Shown here: positions 33,572 to 43,300 of the stretch, piece after piece
Layout of the letters: each line of letters starts with the position of its first letter
Numbering within the stretch: the first letter of the stretch is position 1
Assembly (NCBI GenBank): GCA_965204095.1
Contig: OZ241991.1
Location: 3,658,001-3,722,000 of the forward strand
Origin: JAPPLB01 sp965204095
GTDB lineage: Bacteria > Acidobacteriota > Terriglobia > Bryobacterales > UBA6623
Direction: 5' to 3'
DNA: 64,000 nt
Position numbers and translations under genes: made by a program
The notes under the pieces: generated by a model
Told to the model about the DNA's origin: nothing
The model's database searches: none
Seen by the model: only the letters and a program-made list of their open reading frames with translations

Positions 33572-33904
33572 ATGTCGGACATGATCGTGACGAATGCGGC
33601 GGCGCGGGCTGTTTTCCGTGCCGGGAAAATGGGCAAGGCGGACTTGGCTTCAAGCGAGCATCTATTCTCGGGATTGAACTCCTTCGAGCCGGGCCAGGAG
33701 CATCAGCTTCACACGCACCCGAGTCAGGACAAGCTCTATTTCGTCCTCGAAGGGCAGGGGGATGTGACCGTAGGGTCAGACAGCAGTCGCATCGAGGCCG
33801 GGGATCTGGTGCTCGCCCGCTCGGGCGAAGAGCATGCGCTGAGGAATCCCGGGCCGGAGCGTCTGATCGTTATGGTCGTGATGGCCCCTCCGCCGCGCAA
33901 ATGA
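33572..33904 (+). CDS. Small cupin-domain protein
   Basis: 110 aa, a single cupin barrel. Motif 1 is EHQLHTHPSQDKLYFVLEGQG, with His ligands HxH and a Glu. Motif 2 is GDLVLARSGEEHALRNPG with the last His. A bound divalent metal is likely. Single cupins of this type act as sugar isomerases, dioxygenases or small-molecule sensors, and I cannot choose. It is followed after 19 bases by a convergent SMP-30 gene. Confidence 0.85.
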   Translation: MSDMIVTNAAARAVFRAGKMGKADLASSEHLFSGLNSFEPGQEHQLHTHPSQDKLYFVLEGQGDVTVGSDSSRIEAGDLVLARSGEEHALRNPGPERLIVMVVMAPPPRK

Positions 33905-33923
33905 CATTGCCCCGTGATCGGCT

Positions 33924-34928
33924 TTACAGGGGCGGATACGCAAGACTGCCGGCGTTCATGGTACGGATTTCATACAGGTTCTTGCCGGCCGTGATGTAGA
34001 GCGTACGCAACCCCTCTCCTCCGAAGGTGCAGTTCGTGACCGCGTCCTCGGGAATGGAGATCCTCCCTTCCAACTCTCCCGCGGGAGTGATGACGTAGAT
34101 CCCGGCGTGGTTCTCGGGAGGATGGTTGTTGTTTCCGGCGGCCCCATAGATGTTGCCCTTGCTGTCGATCGCCATGCCGTCAATGCCGCGGCCGCCGCCG
34201 AAGCTGTAGTGCACACGCCCGTTGGACGGCGTGCCGTCCTCAGCGAGATCGAAAGCCATCACGCGCGCTTCCCGTGGTTCCGCGATCGTATCTGCGACAT
34301 ACAGCGTTTTGCCGTCCGGGGAGATTCCGATACCGTTGGGCTTGTTGATATCCGGTTTTGTCAGGACTCGCCTGAGGCGGCCGTCGAGGTCAATCAGGTA
34401 GACGTCCTCGGTGTCCAGCTCCCTGTCGGCCTGATCACCGTAACGCGGATCGGTAAAGTAGATTCGGCCCTGGCGGTCGATCACCAGATCGTTCGGACTG
34501 TTGAGCCTTTTGCCCTCATACTTATCCGCGAGCACCTCGACTTCGCCGGACGTCAGGTCGGTGCGAGTAACCTGCCGCCCGCCGCCCGGGGCGGCTCCTT
34601 CGCACGCAATCAGGCGGCCTTCCTGATCGAAAGCCAGACCGTTGGCTCGTCGGCTGGGGTTCCGGAACTCGGTCCAACCGCCGCCGGGGCTGTGCTTGAG
34701 AATGCGATTGCCGCGGATTTCGCTGAAATAGACGTTTCCTTCGGCATCCGCAGCGGGACCTTCGGTGAATACGACCGACACCGCCGTCCCCAGCTCCGCC
34801 CCCGCCTCCAGCACCGCGGTCGGAGCCGGTGTCCGAGGCGGCTGTTCCGTTGGTGCCTGAGGTGTGCAGGCCGTCATGAGAAAAGCAGCCAACAGCAGAG
34901 CAAGGCCGTCGCTGAGTCTGAGTGTCAT
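33924..34928 (-). CDS. SMP-30/gluconolactonase-like lipoprotein
   Basis: 334 aa from the ATG at 34928. A signal peptide ends in the lipobox FLMTAC. The rest is a six-bladed propeller of the SMP-30/Gluconolactonase/LRE family: FTEGPAADAEGNVYFSEI, RANGLAFDQEGRLIACEG, NSPNDLVIDRQGRIYFTDPRYG and KPNGIGISPDGKTLYVADT, with the Glu, Asn and Asp that bind Ca or Zn. These enzymes open sugar lactones. Location would be the periplasm, tethered to a membrane. Confidence 0.9.
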   Translation of the reverse strand: MTLRLSDGLALLLAAFLMTACTPQAPTEQPPRTPAPTAVLEAGAELGTAVSVVFTEGPAADAEGNVYFSEIRGNRILKHSPGGGWTEFRNPSRRANGLAFDQEGRLIACEGAAPGGGRQVTRTDLTSGEVEVLADKYEGKRLNSPNDLVIDRQGRIYFTDPRYGDQADRELDTEDVYLIDLDGRLRRVLTKPDINKPNGIGISPDGKTLYVADTIAEPREARVMAFDLAEDGTPSNGRVHYSFGGGRGIDGMAIDSKGNIYGAAGNNNHPPENHAGIYVITPAGELEGRISIPEDAVTNCTFGGEGLRTLYITAGKNLYEIRTMNAGSLAYPPL

Positions 34929-35085
34929 TGCAGTGGACCTGAGGGAACGTGAGCGGCTGCGATCATAACGTGCCGGGCAAACTGGGTCAAGCGCCGCGGA
35001 CATTTCCAGATGGAGTCGACTGTCTTGCGGTCCGATTTTGTTGATCTTTCCCCGAGAATGAGAGATTCTATGTAGTTTTCCTTTG

Positions 35086-36042
35086 ATGCGGGTCCGCTTG
35101 TTCTATCACGACCGTTGTTTTGACGGCGCTTGTTCGGCGGCTTTGTTCGCGGAGTTCTTTCGCCGCCGTTTCGATCCCGGCGCTGACTTCATCCTGACGG
35201 GCCTGTTCCACCGGGCCGATCAACTTTTCGATGAAGAGCTTTTTGACGGTGATGAAAACGTCATCGTCGATTTCAAGTACTCACCTTCTGCCAAGCTCAC
35301 TTGGTGGTTCGATCATCACCAGAGCGCGTTCCTGTCTCCGGAGGACGGAGAGCACTTCGAGCGGGATACCAGCGGAAAGAAGTTCTATGACCCGTCGTTC
35401 AAGTCGTGCACGAGGTTCATTGCAACCATTGGCCAGCAGAAGTTCTCATTCGATCCCACAGGGCTTGAGGAACTGATTCGCTGGGCGGACGTCATCGACG
35501 GCGCCCAGTACAGGGACGCGCGGGAGGCGGTCGAGATGGAGGCGGCGGCGATGAAGCTGACTCTCGTTCTGGAGGCGGCAAAGGAGAATCGCAGCAAGCA
35601 GATCATTCCTCTTCTCACCGAACGTTCACTGGACGAGATCGTTGCCCTGCCTTGGGTCAGCGAGTGCTTCGAGACGCTCTTTCAGCGTCACATGGAATCG
35701 ATCGAGCTCATCCGGGAGCGCGGCAAGCGTAGTGGCAATACGGTCTTCTTCGACCTGTCGGATACCGACCACGGCGGATACAACAAATTCATTCCCTACT
35801 ATCTGTTCCCCGAGAGCGTCTACACGGTCGCCGTTTCCGACGCTGGTTTCCGCACGAAGGTTTCGGTGGGCTCGAACCCCTGGGCTCCCGTGGAGCCGCG
35901 CCTCAACCTCGCGACGATCTGTGAAAGCTACGGCGGTGGAGGCCACTCGCGTGTCGGCGCGATCAGCTATGGGCCGCAAGAGCTGAACCGGGCGCGCCGC
36001 ACAGCCCGCGAGATCGTCGACAAGCTCTCAGCCACAGGTTAG
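35086..36042 (+). CDS. DHH-family phosphoesterase-like protein
   Basis: 318 aa from the ATG at 35086. The N-terminal motif is LFYHDRCFDGACSAALF, a variant of the DHH motif I; VIVDFKYSP and WWFDHHQSAFL supply the DHH core. Near the C-terminus YGGGGHSRVGAI is the DHHA1 glycine-rich substrate loop. Members include RecJ, NrnA and cyclic-dinucleotide phosphodiesterases. Motif I lacks the usual HxxPDxDA pattern, so metal binding may differ. There is no signal peptide or membrane segment. Nucleic acid or oligonucleotide breakdown is the likely area. Confidence 0.82.
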   Translation: MRVRLFYHDRCFDGACSAALFAEFFRRRFDPGADFILTGLFHRADQLFDEELFDGDENVIVDFKYSPSAKLTWWFDHHQSAFLSPEDGEHFERDTSGKKFYDPSFKSCTRFIATIGQQKFSFDPTGLEELIRWADVIDGAQYRDAREAVEMEAAAMKLTLVLEAAKENRSKQIIPLLTERSLDEIVALPWVSECFETLFQRHMESIELIRERGKRSGNTVFFDLSDTDHGGYNKFIPYYLFPESVYTVAVSDAGFRTKVSVGSNPWAPVEPRLNLATICESYGGGGHSRVGAISYGPQELNRARRTAREIVDKLSATG

Positions 36043-36178
36043 ACCTCTGGATCGCCCGGAACACGAACTACCGATTCTGGAGCATCGAAGCGCTTCATCC
36101 GCGCAGAGAAACCAATCGGGATCAACGGGCCGATCAACGAACAGGCGCCGGCAATCTGTCGGGTGTTCCGAGCGGGCC

Positions 36179-36589
36179 TCACGTCCAACTTCGTATTCGT
36201 AACCCCTCGAATCCTTGAAAGTCGCCCCTGTTCGACGTAACCAGGGTCAGCCCGTTGACAAAAGCGATCGCGGCGATCTGCCCGTCGACAAACGGCGGGG
36301 TCCTGCCTACCGCACTCATCCGCGCTCGCTCGATCGCATGCCGGTCAGCGGCTCGCTGGTCATACTCCAACACGGGAAAGCTTGCCAGCACCACATCCTC
36401 GATATAGCGCTCGATGGCTTCTCGTTGTCGTGACGGTGCCAGTCGCGCACAGCCGAACCGCAGCTCGTGCCAGACAGGCGCCGGAATCGCAATGTCGTCC
36501 TCGTGTTGACGCAGCAGCCGCATGACGCCGGGGGACGGCTTCGGCCTGAGAGGCTCCGAGATGATGTTGGTATCGAGCAGGTACTTCAC
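36179..36589 (-). CDS. PIN-domain ribonuclease toxin (VapC family)
   Basis: 136 aa. Motifs: MKYLLDTNIISE with D6, PVWHELRFGCARL with the central Glu, TPPFVDGQIAAIAFVNGLTLVTSNRGDF with the C-terminal acids. This is a classic VapC of the DTNIISE subgroup (FitB-like). It follows the antitoxin gene by 3 bases and should be co-expressed and bound by it. Substrate probably tRNA or rRNA; not determinable here. Confidence 0.92.
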   Translation of the reverse strand: MKYLLDTNIISEPLRPKPSPGVMRLLRQHEDDIAIPAPVWHELRFGCARLAPSRQREAIERYIEDVVLASFPVLEYDQRAADRHAIERARMSAVGRTPPFVDGQIAAIAFVNGLTLVTSNRGDFQGFEGLRIRSWT

Positions 36590-36592
36590 GAT

Positions 36593-36874
36593 TCACAACC
36601 GGACGTCGCGCCCCGCTGTTTCCGCACGTGTCCCCGCGAACAGTTCGTCGGGGTCGATTGCAAGCTCTGTGAGGTCTCTCTCATTGGTGAAGTCCCGGTA
36701 CGCCGTGACGAAGCTGCCGCGGTTTGAAGTGAGACGCTCGAATCGCTGCAAGCCGATCAACACCGCGACGGGTTCGCCGCGCCGCGTCAACTCCACGGTC
36801 ATTCCTTTCTCCGCTTCGTGAACGAGCTTCGGCAGATTGCGGCGCGCCTCGGCGATCGAATGCTTGTCGGTCAT
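36593..36874 (-). CDS. Phd/YefM-type antitoxin
   Basis: 93 aa from the ATG at 36874; a longer frame would translate through the promoter. The N-terminus KHSIAEARRNLPKLVHEAEKG and ELTRRGEPVAVLIGLQRFERL are the Phd/YefM fold. The acidic tail (DLTELAIDPDELFAG) is the toxin-binding part. The gene is the first of the pair and lies directly after a palindrome that overlaps its -10 box, so autoregulation is expected. Confidence 0.9.
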   Translation of the reverse strand: MTDKHSIAEARRNLPKLVHEAEKGMTVELTRRGEPVAVLIGLQRFERLTSNRGSFVTAYRDFTNERDLTELAIDPDELFAGTRAETAGRDVRL

Positions 36875-36886
36875 CTTCCATCCGTG

Positions 36887-36910
36887 ATGTACATGAATAT
36901 GTACATTATA
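36887..36910 (-). promoter_or_regulatory. Promoter and palindromic operator of the toxin-antitoxin pair
   Basis: On the minus strand, TATAAT (36905-36910) is followed by two copies of ATGTACAT (36899-36906 and 36887-36894), each self-palindromic and together forming an inverted repeat with a 4-base spacer. The start of transcription would fall inside the repeat, so a bound antitoxin would block RNA polymerase. The ATG follows 12 bases later, giving a very short leader. Confidence 0.65.
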
Positions 36911-37151
36911 CCCAAGACCCTTGTGGCAGTCGCACCCGGAGCCGTTCATGACGAGGACGTGCAGACGGCTGGCTCCGCAAAGGCCGGTACGCCGGGGGCA
37001 AGCCGTCCCGGTTCCGCCGTGTTTGCGGCGCAGAACAGCGGGCTGTTTCCGAGTCCTGCGGCCTCTACTAAGGTGTTGAAGCGTTGCGCTGAACCAACTT
37101 CCTGCCGTAGACGAAGCCGCCGGAAGTTCGATTGCCGGCCTGAGGCGGTCT

Positions 37152-38408
37152 TCAGACCTCGATCCGTTCGATTCTTCGAATCAGCGCGAATAGCGCCGTG
37201 AGCCCCAAAGTAGGCATCAGTCCGGCGGCCAGGAATACCGGCAAGTAGGAAAAGCGGTCTACCGCGTACCCGGTGGCGAGCATGAGGGTCATGTTCATGA
37301 TTCCTTCGCCGAGGCCGGTCAATCCCGCCAGGCGGGCCAGCACTCGAGCAGCGAACAGGTCGCCGAGAGTTGCGATATGCGTCGGGACGCTGATGGCGAT
37401 GCCGAAGGTCGCGAGGCAGATCAAGACCATGGCGCTGACGGCGCTGGGCGCGAGAGGAACCGCCATGCTGCACGCGCAGAGGACGGCGCTTGTCAGGAAG
37501 GCCGCCTTGCGGGCACGGTCGGTCGGCCAGCCTCTGGCGATCAGGTGGCCGGAGAACCAGCCGCCGGCCAGGTTGCCGAGGCCTGCGAAGAGAAAGGGAA
37601 TTCCGGCGGTCCAGCCGATCTCCTCCATGCTGAAGCCCCGCTCGCGGCGCAGGTATTCGGGCAGCCAATACCAGTAGAAGTGGACGACGGGGCCGCCCAG
37701 CGCGCGAATCAGGATGGCGCCCCAGACGTGCCGGATTCGCAGCAGGGGCAGCAACGAGGTCCGCTGTTGCGCCTCGGCTGGGGCGGGCGGGCTTGTACGG
37801 TCGCGGTAGAAGGCGAGCCAGGGGATAATCCACAACAGGCCCAGGGCGCTCGGGATGATGAACGTCATCCGCCAGCCGAAGTGCGATCCGAGCGGGACGA
37901 TCAACAGGGGAGCGAGAAAAGCCCCGGCCACCGTACCGCTGTTGAATATGCCGCCCGCCAGGGCTCGCTCTTTGATCGGGAACCACTGTGAGATGACTTT
38001 GATGCCTCCCGAGTAATTTCCGCACTCACCCGCTCCCAGGAAGAAGCGAAAGATCTTCAGGTGCCACAGGTTTCGCGCAATGGCGTGGAGGCCGTTGGCC
38101 ACCGACCAGACGAACATGATGAGCGGAAGGCCGAATCGGGCCCCCTTGCGGTCGATCATCCAGCCTACCGGGTATTGAAATAGTGTCAGCCCAAGCAGGA
38201 AGGCGAAGAGGATCTGGGAGTAGTCCGCGTTCGTCAGGCCCAGCTCGTCGCGAATCACGGGAGCCATTACGGAAAGAACCTGCCGGTCGATCAGGTTGAT
38301 CATGATCGAGAGGAAAAGCAGGAAGAGGATGCCCCAGCGCTTGGGCGAGGGCTGGTCGTCGACGGTTGAGGGTCCGCCCGGCTCGTTCGTCGGGGACGGT
38401 GCGGTCAT
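37152..38408 (-). CDS. MFS transporter, ACS/hexuronate-like
   Basis: 418 aa with about twelve membrane segments. After a short polar N-terminus, LFLLFLSIMINLIDRQVLSVMAP carries the Asp-Arg pair typical of the anion:cation symporter (ExuT/GudP) family. GWMIDRKGARFGLPLI is the loop 2-3 motif, and FRFFLGAGECGNYSGGIKVISQWFP is the signature helix region. Substrates in the family are sugar acids such as hexuronates and galactonate. No matching catabolic genes lie beside it. Confidence 0.9.
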   Translation of the reverse strand: MTAPSPTNEPGGPSTVDDQPSPKRWGILFLLFLSIMINLIDRQVLSVMAPVIRDELGLTNADYSQILFAFLLGLTLFQYPVGWMIDRKGARFGLPLIMFVWSVANGLHAIARNLWHLKIFRFFLGAGECGNYSGGIKVISQWFPIKERALAGGIFNSGTVAGAFLAPLLIVPLGSHFGWRMTFIIPSALGLLWIIPWLAFYRDRTSPPAPAEAQQRTSLLPLLRIRHVWGAILIRALGGPVVHFYWYWLPEYLRRERGFSMEEIGWTAGIPFLFAGLGNLAGGWFSGHLIARGWPTDRARKAAFLTSAVLCACSMAVPLAPSAVSAMVLICLATFGIAISVPTHIATLGDLFAARVLARLAGLTGLGEGIMNMTLMLATGYAVDRFSYLPVFLAAGLMPTLGLTALFALIRRIERIEV

Positions 38409-38475
38409 GAGGAGATAGCTGACAGCTTAGCCGAAACCGGCGGCAGCGCGTCTGCTTGGGGTTAGCCTCTCTTGG

Positions 38476-38571
38476 CCTGAAACATCCCCCTGGCGAAGCG
38501 GCTTTGACACCGGCCGCGGATGTTTCCAGCTTGTATGATCCGCACACGGGCGGCGAAAAACTAAAAACGAA
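38476..38571 (+). repeat. Family C repeat, most complete copy
   Basis: CCTGAAACATCCCCCTGGCG, GCGGCTTTGACACC, GCGGATGTTTCCAGC, TTGTATGATCCGCACACGGG, then GCGAAAAACT. TGAAACATCC and GGATGTTTCCA are inverted, so a stem-loop of about 55 bases can form. An A-rich stretch follows before the next gene. Confidence 0.8.
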
Positions 38572-38623
38572 AAACTGAAAACTGATGAAAAAGGCAGGTC
38601 AGCTACGATAGACGTTCCGAACC

Positions 38624-39478
38624 ATGAGTGGGCAGCAGGAACTGATGCGGGTTTCGGTGGAAGAGTTGCGCGCTCGGGCGCGGACTCCTTTCCGGCTGTT
38701 GCCGGACACGAAGACTCTGCTCCACCACTTCGCGCGCTCGATCGCGGACGGGATTCAATCCCGGAACCGGCGCGGCGAGCCGAGCCGATTGATTCTGCCG
38801 GTGGGGCCAACGAAGCACTACCCGCTGCTCGTTGAGATCACGAATCGCGAGCGGATTAGTTGGCGCGATGTCCATGTGTTCCAGATGGACGAGTTTCTGG
38901 ACTGGCAGGGTCGGCTCGTCCCGGAGAGCCACCCGCTGAGCTTTGTGGGTTTCATGCGCCGCGAGTTGTTCGAGCAGATCGATCCCGCTTTGCGGATGCC
39001 GCAGCGTCAATACTGCTTTCCGCATCCGTTCCGGCCGGATGAGATTTCCGAACGCATCGAAAAAGTCGGCGGGATCGACTGCTGTTACGGCGGGATCGGC
39101 TACCACGGCCACGTGGCCTTCAACGAGCCTCCGCTCTCCCGCTGGGGCGGCATCAGCGTGGATGCGCTCAGGAATTCGCTCACGCGTGTCGTGCCGCTGG
39201 CGCCGGATTCGATCATCGTGCAGAGCATTCACTGTTCCGGGGGAGATTCCTCGGCGATTCCACCGCTGGCGGTGACGCTGGGGATGAAGGATATTCTGAG
39301 ATCCCGCCGGATTCGGCTCTACCTGGCGGCCGGCGAACGCCACCGCGCCGTCTTCCGGATCGCGGTGGCGGGTGACGTGATGACGGACTATCCGGCGACG
39401 CTGGTGCAAGGCCACCGTGACGCGGAGATTCTGACGGACGAGGCGACGGCCCGGCCGATCGAGTTGGAGCTGGCGTGA
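38624..39478 (+). CDS. NagB-like glucosamine-6-phosphate deaminase/isomerase family protein
   Basis: 284 aa. NagB-fold blocks: LILPVGPTKHYPLLVEI (phosphate loop), VHVFQMDEFLDW (with the Asp of the active site), and GGIGYHGHVAFNEPP. In NagB the last motif reads GxxxDGHIAFNEP; here the ring-opening Asp is His, while the next His and the NEP are kept. The enzyme may not deaminate glucosamine-6-phosphate by the usual route. It is followed by a sugar isomerase and a PSD1 gene, a setting that suggests carbohydrate breakdown. Confidence 0.82.
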   Translation: MSGQQELMRVSVEELRARARTPFRLLPDTKTLLHHFARSIADGIQSRNRRGEPSRLILPVGPTKHYPLLVEITNRERISWRDVHVFQMDEFLDWQGRLVPESHPLSFVGFMRRELFEQIDPALRMPQRQYCFPHPFRPDEISERIEKVGGIDCCYGGIGYHGHVAFNEPPLSRWGGISVDALRNSLTRVVPLAPDSIIVQSIHCSGGDSSAIPPLAVTLGMKDILRSRRIRLYLAAGERHRAVFRIAVAGDVMTDYPATLVQGHRDAEILTDEATARPIELELA

Positions 39479-39533
39479 TCCGGGCCGGAAGCCCGTGACT
39501 TGATATCATGCGAGCGATCTCAGAGGATTCCCC

Positions 39534-40388
39534 ATGAACCGAAGGAGTTTGATTGCCGGCATGGCCATCGCGGCGGCTGGGCGGCTGTCGGCGTTCTCGG
39601 CCGCGTCAGGCCTGGGTGTGCAGAAGTCGATTCTCATCTCGATGCTGCCCGGGGAACTGTCTTATCTCGATCGTTTCAAGCTGGCCGTCGATGTCGGTTT
39701 CAACTTGATGGAGGTCCGGTCGCTGCAAGACAACGTCGAGGCCGCCAGTATCAAGGATGCCGCCGATAAGGCCGGGCTGCGGATTCACTCGGTGATGAAC
39801 GGGATCCATTGGCGTTACCCGCTGTCGAGCCCGATTGCATCGGAGGTCGAGGCGAGCATGGCCGGGATGCGCCGTTCGCTGCGGCAAGCGAAACTCTACG
39901 GCGCGGGGGTGGTGCTCCTCGTGCCCGCTGTAGTGCGCGGCGACACGACCTACGAGCAGGCCTGGGAGCGTTCCAGCAAGCAGATCCGCATCCTCATCCC
40001 CGAGGCCGAGAAACTGGGCATCACGATCGCGGTCGAAGAGGTGTGGAACAAGTTTCTTCTAACGGCGCGGGACTTCAATCAGTTCATCGACCAATTCGAA
40101 AGCCCCGTGGTGCAAGCCTACTTCGACGTCGGCAACATCGTTCACTACGGAGTGCCGCAGCATTGGATTCGCCAACTGGGCAAACGGATCGTGCGGGTTC
40201 ACCTCAAGGATTACGTACGGCAGACGCGGCAGTTCGTGAATCTCGGTGAGGGCGATGTCGACTGGCCGGCGGTCCGAGGCGCTCTCTCCGACATCGGTTA
40301 TACCGGGCCGGCAACTCCGGAGATCAAGGGCGGCGACCGTTCGTACCTCAAGGATGTGAGCGATCGCGTCGACCGCTTGCTTGGTTGA
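39534..40388 (+). CDS. Secreted sugar phosphate isomerase/epimerase-like TIM-barrel protein
   Basis: 284 aa. A Tat-like signal (MNRRSLIAGMAIAAAG) is followed by a xylose-isomerase-like barrel: FKLAVDVGFNLMEVRSL, GLRIHSVMNG, ITIAVEEVWNKFLL (metal Glu), VQAYFDVGNIV (Asp), RIVRVHLKDYVR (His and Asp) and TPEIKGGDRSYL (Glu). All four usual metal ligands seem present. Exported members are common in Planctomycetes and Acidobacteria; reactions include 3-keto-sugar epimerisation. The end lies against the next gene's start. Confidence 0.85.
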   Translation: MNRRSLIAGMAIAAAGRLSAFSAASGLGVQKSILISMLPGELSYLDRFKLAVDVGFNLMEVRSLQDNVEAASIKDAADKAGLRIHSVMNGIHWRYPLSSPIASEVEASMAGMRRSLRQAKLYGAGVVLLVPAVVRGDTTYEQAWERSSKQIRILIPEAEKLGITIAVEEVWNKFLLTARDFNQFIDQFESPVVQAYFDVGNIVHYGVPQHWIRQLGKRIVRVHLKDYVRQTRQFVNLGEGDVDWPAVRGALSDIGYTGPATPEIKGGDRSYLKDVSDRVDRLLG

Positions 40389-40392
40389 ACCC

Positions 40393-43300
40393 GTGGGATG
40401 GAAGCATCTGATGTTCGTGCTCCTCGCTGTGTTCTCCCTGCTGTTGACCGTGCCCGCAACGGCTCAGGCGCCGCAGGGCGAGGAGTTCTTTGAGAGGAAG
40501 ATTCGTCCCGTCCTGGCAGACCGCTGCTACCTGTGCCACGGAGCGGATGCGCCTCAGGTTCAGGGAGGGTTGCTGCTCGACTCCCGGCAGGGCGTGCTGA
40601 CAGGCGGAAACTCCGGGTCGGCGGTCAAGCCCGGCGATCCGGACCGCAGCTTGCTGCTGCAGGCGCTGCGCTACGTTGGCCGGTTGAAGATGCCGCCGGA
40701 CGGTCCGCTCAGTCCCGAAGTAGTGCGGGACTTCGAAGCGTGGATTCGGATGGGTGCGCCCGACCCGCGGACCGGAGCCGCTGTCGAAACCGGCCTGCTG
40801 CCCGACGGCGCGCGCGAGCATTGGTCGTTCCAGCCCCCGGAAATGCCGCAGCTTCCGTCCGCTGGCGAGCAGGATTGGGTACGCAATCCGATCGATCGTT
40901 TCATTCTCGCCAAGCTGCGGGAAAAGGGCATTGAGCCGTCGCCGGAAGCGGATAGAAGGACGTTGATTCGACGGCTCAGCTATGACCTGACGGGGCTGCC
41001 CCCGGCTTGGGAAGAGGTGGAGTCGTTTCTCGCCGATGAATCGCCCGACGCTTACGAAAAGGTGGTCGAGCGTCTGCTTGGATCGCAGAGCTACGGTGAG
41101 CGCTGGGCGCGTCATTGGATGGACGTGTCGCGCTACTCGGACTCGTACGACGGCTCGCGGCGCTTCGCCTTCGCGTACACCTATCGTGACTGGCTGATTC
41201 GCGCTTTCAACGAAGACATGCCCTACGACGAGTTCGTGCGTAAGCAGATTGCCGCGGACCTGCTTCCCGGAGGCGACCGTCGAGATCTCGCGGCTCTTGG
41301 TTTCGTGACGCTCGGGCGCAGCGTGCCGAAGGGCGAGCACGACATGATCGATGACCGGATCGACGCAATTACGCGCGGCTTTCTGGGGCTGACGGTCAGC
41401 TGCGCTCGTTGCCACGACCACAAGTTCGACCCCATCCTCACTCGCGAGTATTACGCGCTCTACGGTGTGATCAGGAACTCCCCCGAGCCGACCGAGTACC
41501 CGCTCGTCGCCAAAGAGGACCCACACGATCCGCTCACTCGGCAGTACCGCCGGGGGATGGAGCGAAGGCTCAAGGCGATCGACGATTTCATCACGAAGCG
41601 CCACGCCGAGTTGGTTGCGGAGTTCCGCTCGGCCGACTGGTTGGCTCGCTATCTCCTGGCGGCCGACAAGGCGTCGAAGTTCAGCAACACGCAGATCGAG
41701 CGTCTGTCTCGTGAGCGCGACTACAACTTGTTCGTGCTGAGACGCTGGCGGGACTACCTGAACCGTCTTCGCGAGACGAATGATCCGGTCTTTGCGGCAT
41801 GGCGGGCATACGCCAAGCTTGACGCCGAGCCGTTCGCGGAATCGGCCGCCAGGGTTGAGCCCGTCGGGAATGAGCGGGTCCGTGCAAGCTTTGAGGCGAG
41901 GCCCCCGGCTTCGATGGTCGAAGTGGCCGCGCGCTACGGCAAGCTGCTGGCCGAGCGGGACCGGCCCGAACCTTACGGCGACCCCGAGAACGAGGCGCTG
42001 CGTCTCGTGTTGCGGGCCGAGGGCTCGCCGACGAACGTCAAGCAAGAGGACTTCGTTGAGATTCGCGGTCCGGGCGGCGACGCCAACATCATTCGGGCTC
42101 TGACCCGGGCCGTGCGTGCGTGGCAGGCGGAGTGTGCCTACCGGGGACTCGCCCCGCGGGCGATGGCGATCGAAGACGAAGCTCGGCCCGAGCCGGCTTA
42201 CGTTTTCGTGCGAGGGAATCACAACAACCCGGGCGCGGAGGCGCCGCGGCGCTTTCTGGCCGTGCTCTCCGAAGACCCGAAACCGTTTGACGCCGGCAGC
42301 GGACGGCTGGCGGTGGCCGAGGCGATCTCTGCTCCGTCGAATCCGCTGACCGCGCGAGTCATCGTCAATCGAGTTTGGGCTTGGCGCTTCGGTAGGGGTC
42401 TGGTCGAGACGACGAGCGACTTCGGGACGCGCGGCGAGCCGCCAACGGATCCCGATTTGCTCGACTATCTGGCTCGCCGCTTCATGAACGAGGGCTGGTC
42501 GCTGAAGCAATTGCACCGCTGGATGGTGCTGTCAAGCACCTACCGGCAATCGAGCGGCGACCGCCCGGCCGCGCGTGCGAAGGATCCCGAAAACAGGTTG
42601 CTCTGGCGGATGCATCGGCGGCGATTGGGCTTCGAAGCGTTGCGCGATTCGCTGCTGGCGGTGACAGGGCGCCTTGATCCGGAAGTAGGCGGATTGCCCT
42701 TCTCGCTCGAGGCGCAGCCGGCCGTTCCACGGCGGACCATCTACGCCTATCTCGAGCGCGGTCGGTTGCCGGGCGAGATGTACACCTTCGATTTCGCGAA
42801 GCCCGAGGCGCACCAGCCGGAGCGCGTCCGGACGATCGTACCGCAGCAGGCGCTGTACCTGATGAACAGCCCCTTCGTTGCGGAGCAGGCCGAGCACTTG
42901 GCCGGTCGGTCCGAGATCGACTCGCAGACGACCGCGGAAGGGCGAGTCCGGTCACTGTATCGAATCGTCTATCAGCGCGAGCCCGGCGATTCGGAACTGA
43001 GGTTGGGGCTTGAGCTGGCGGGCGGTTCTGCCTCGGACACGGCTGTGCCTGCCGCCCCTGGAGCGTGGAGTTACGGTTCCGGGTCTTTTGATGCCGCGAG
43101 CGGGCGGGTGAAGGGATTCGAGCCGTTCCGGTATTTCGAAGGGGACCGTTGGCAACCGGCTTCGCTTCGGCCGCAGCCGCTATTCGCGGGACTGTCGTTG
43201 TCGGCCCGGGGAGGAGCTCCGGGCGGGCGTTCCGGGCTTTTGGCGGTGCGCCGCTGGGAGGCGCCGCGATCGGGGACCGCGAGTATCACCGGTGCTTTCA

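Noticed and set aside
36946..38025. A 359-codon frame overlapping the MFS gene on the same strand
   Set aside because: Arg/Pro-rich frame-shifted reading of the transporter gene.
40348..42516. A 722-codon open frame antisense to the second PSD1 gene
   Set aside because: Same reasoning; no motif, and the plus-strand gene is unambiguous.
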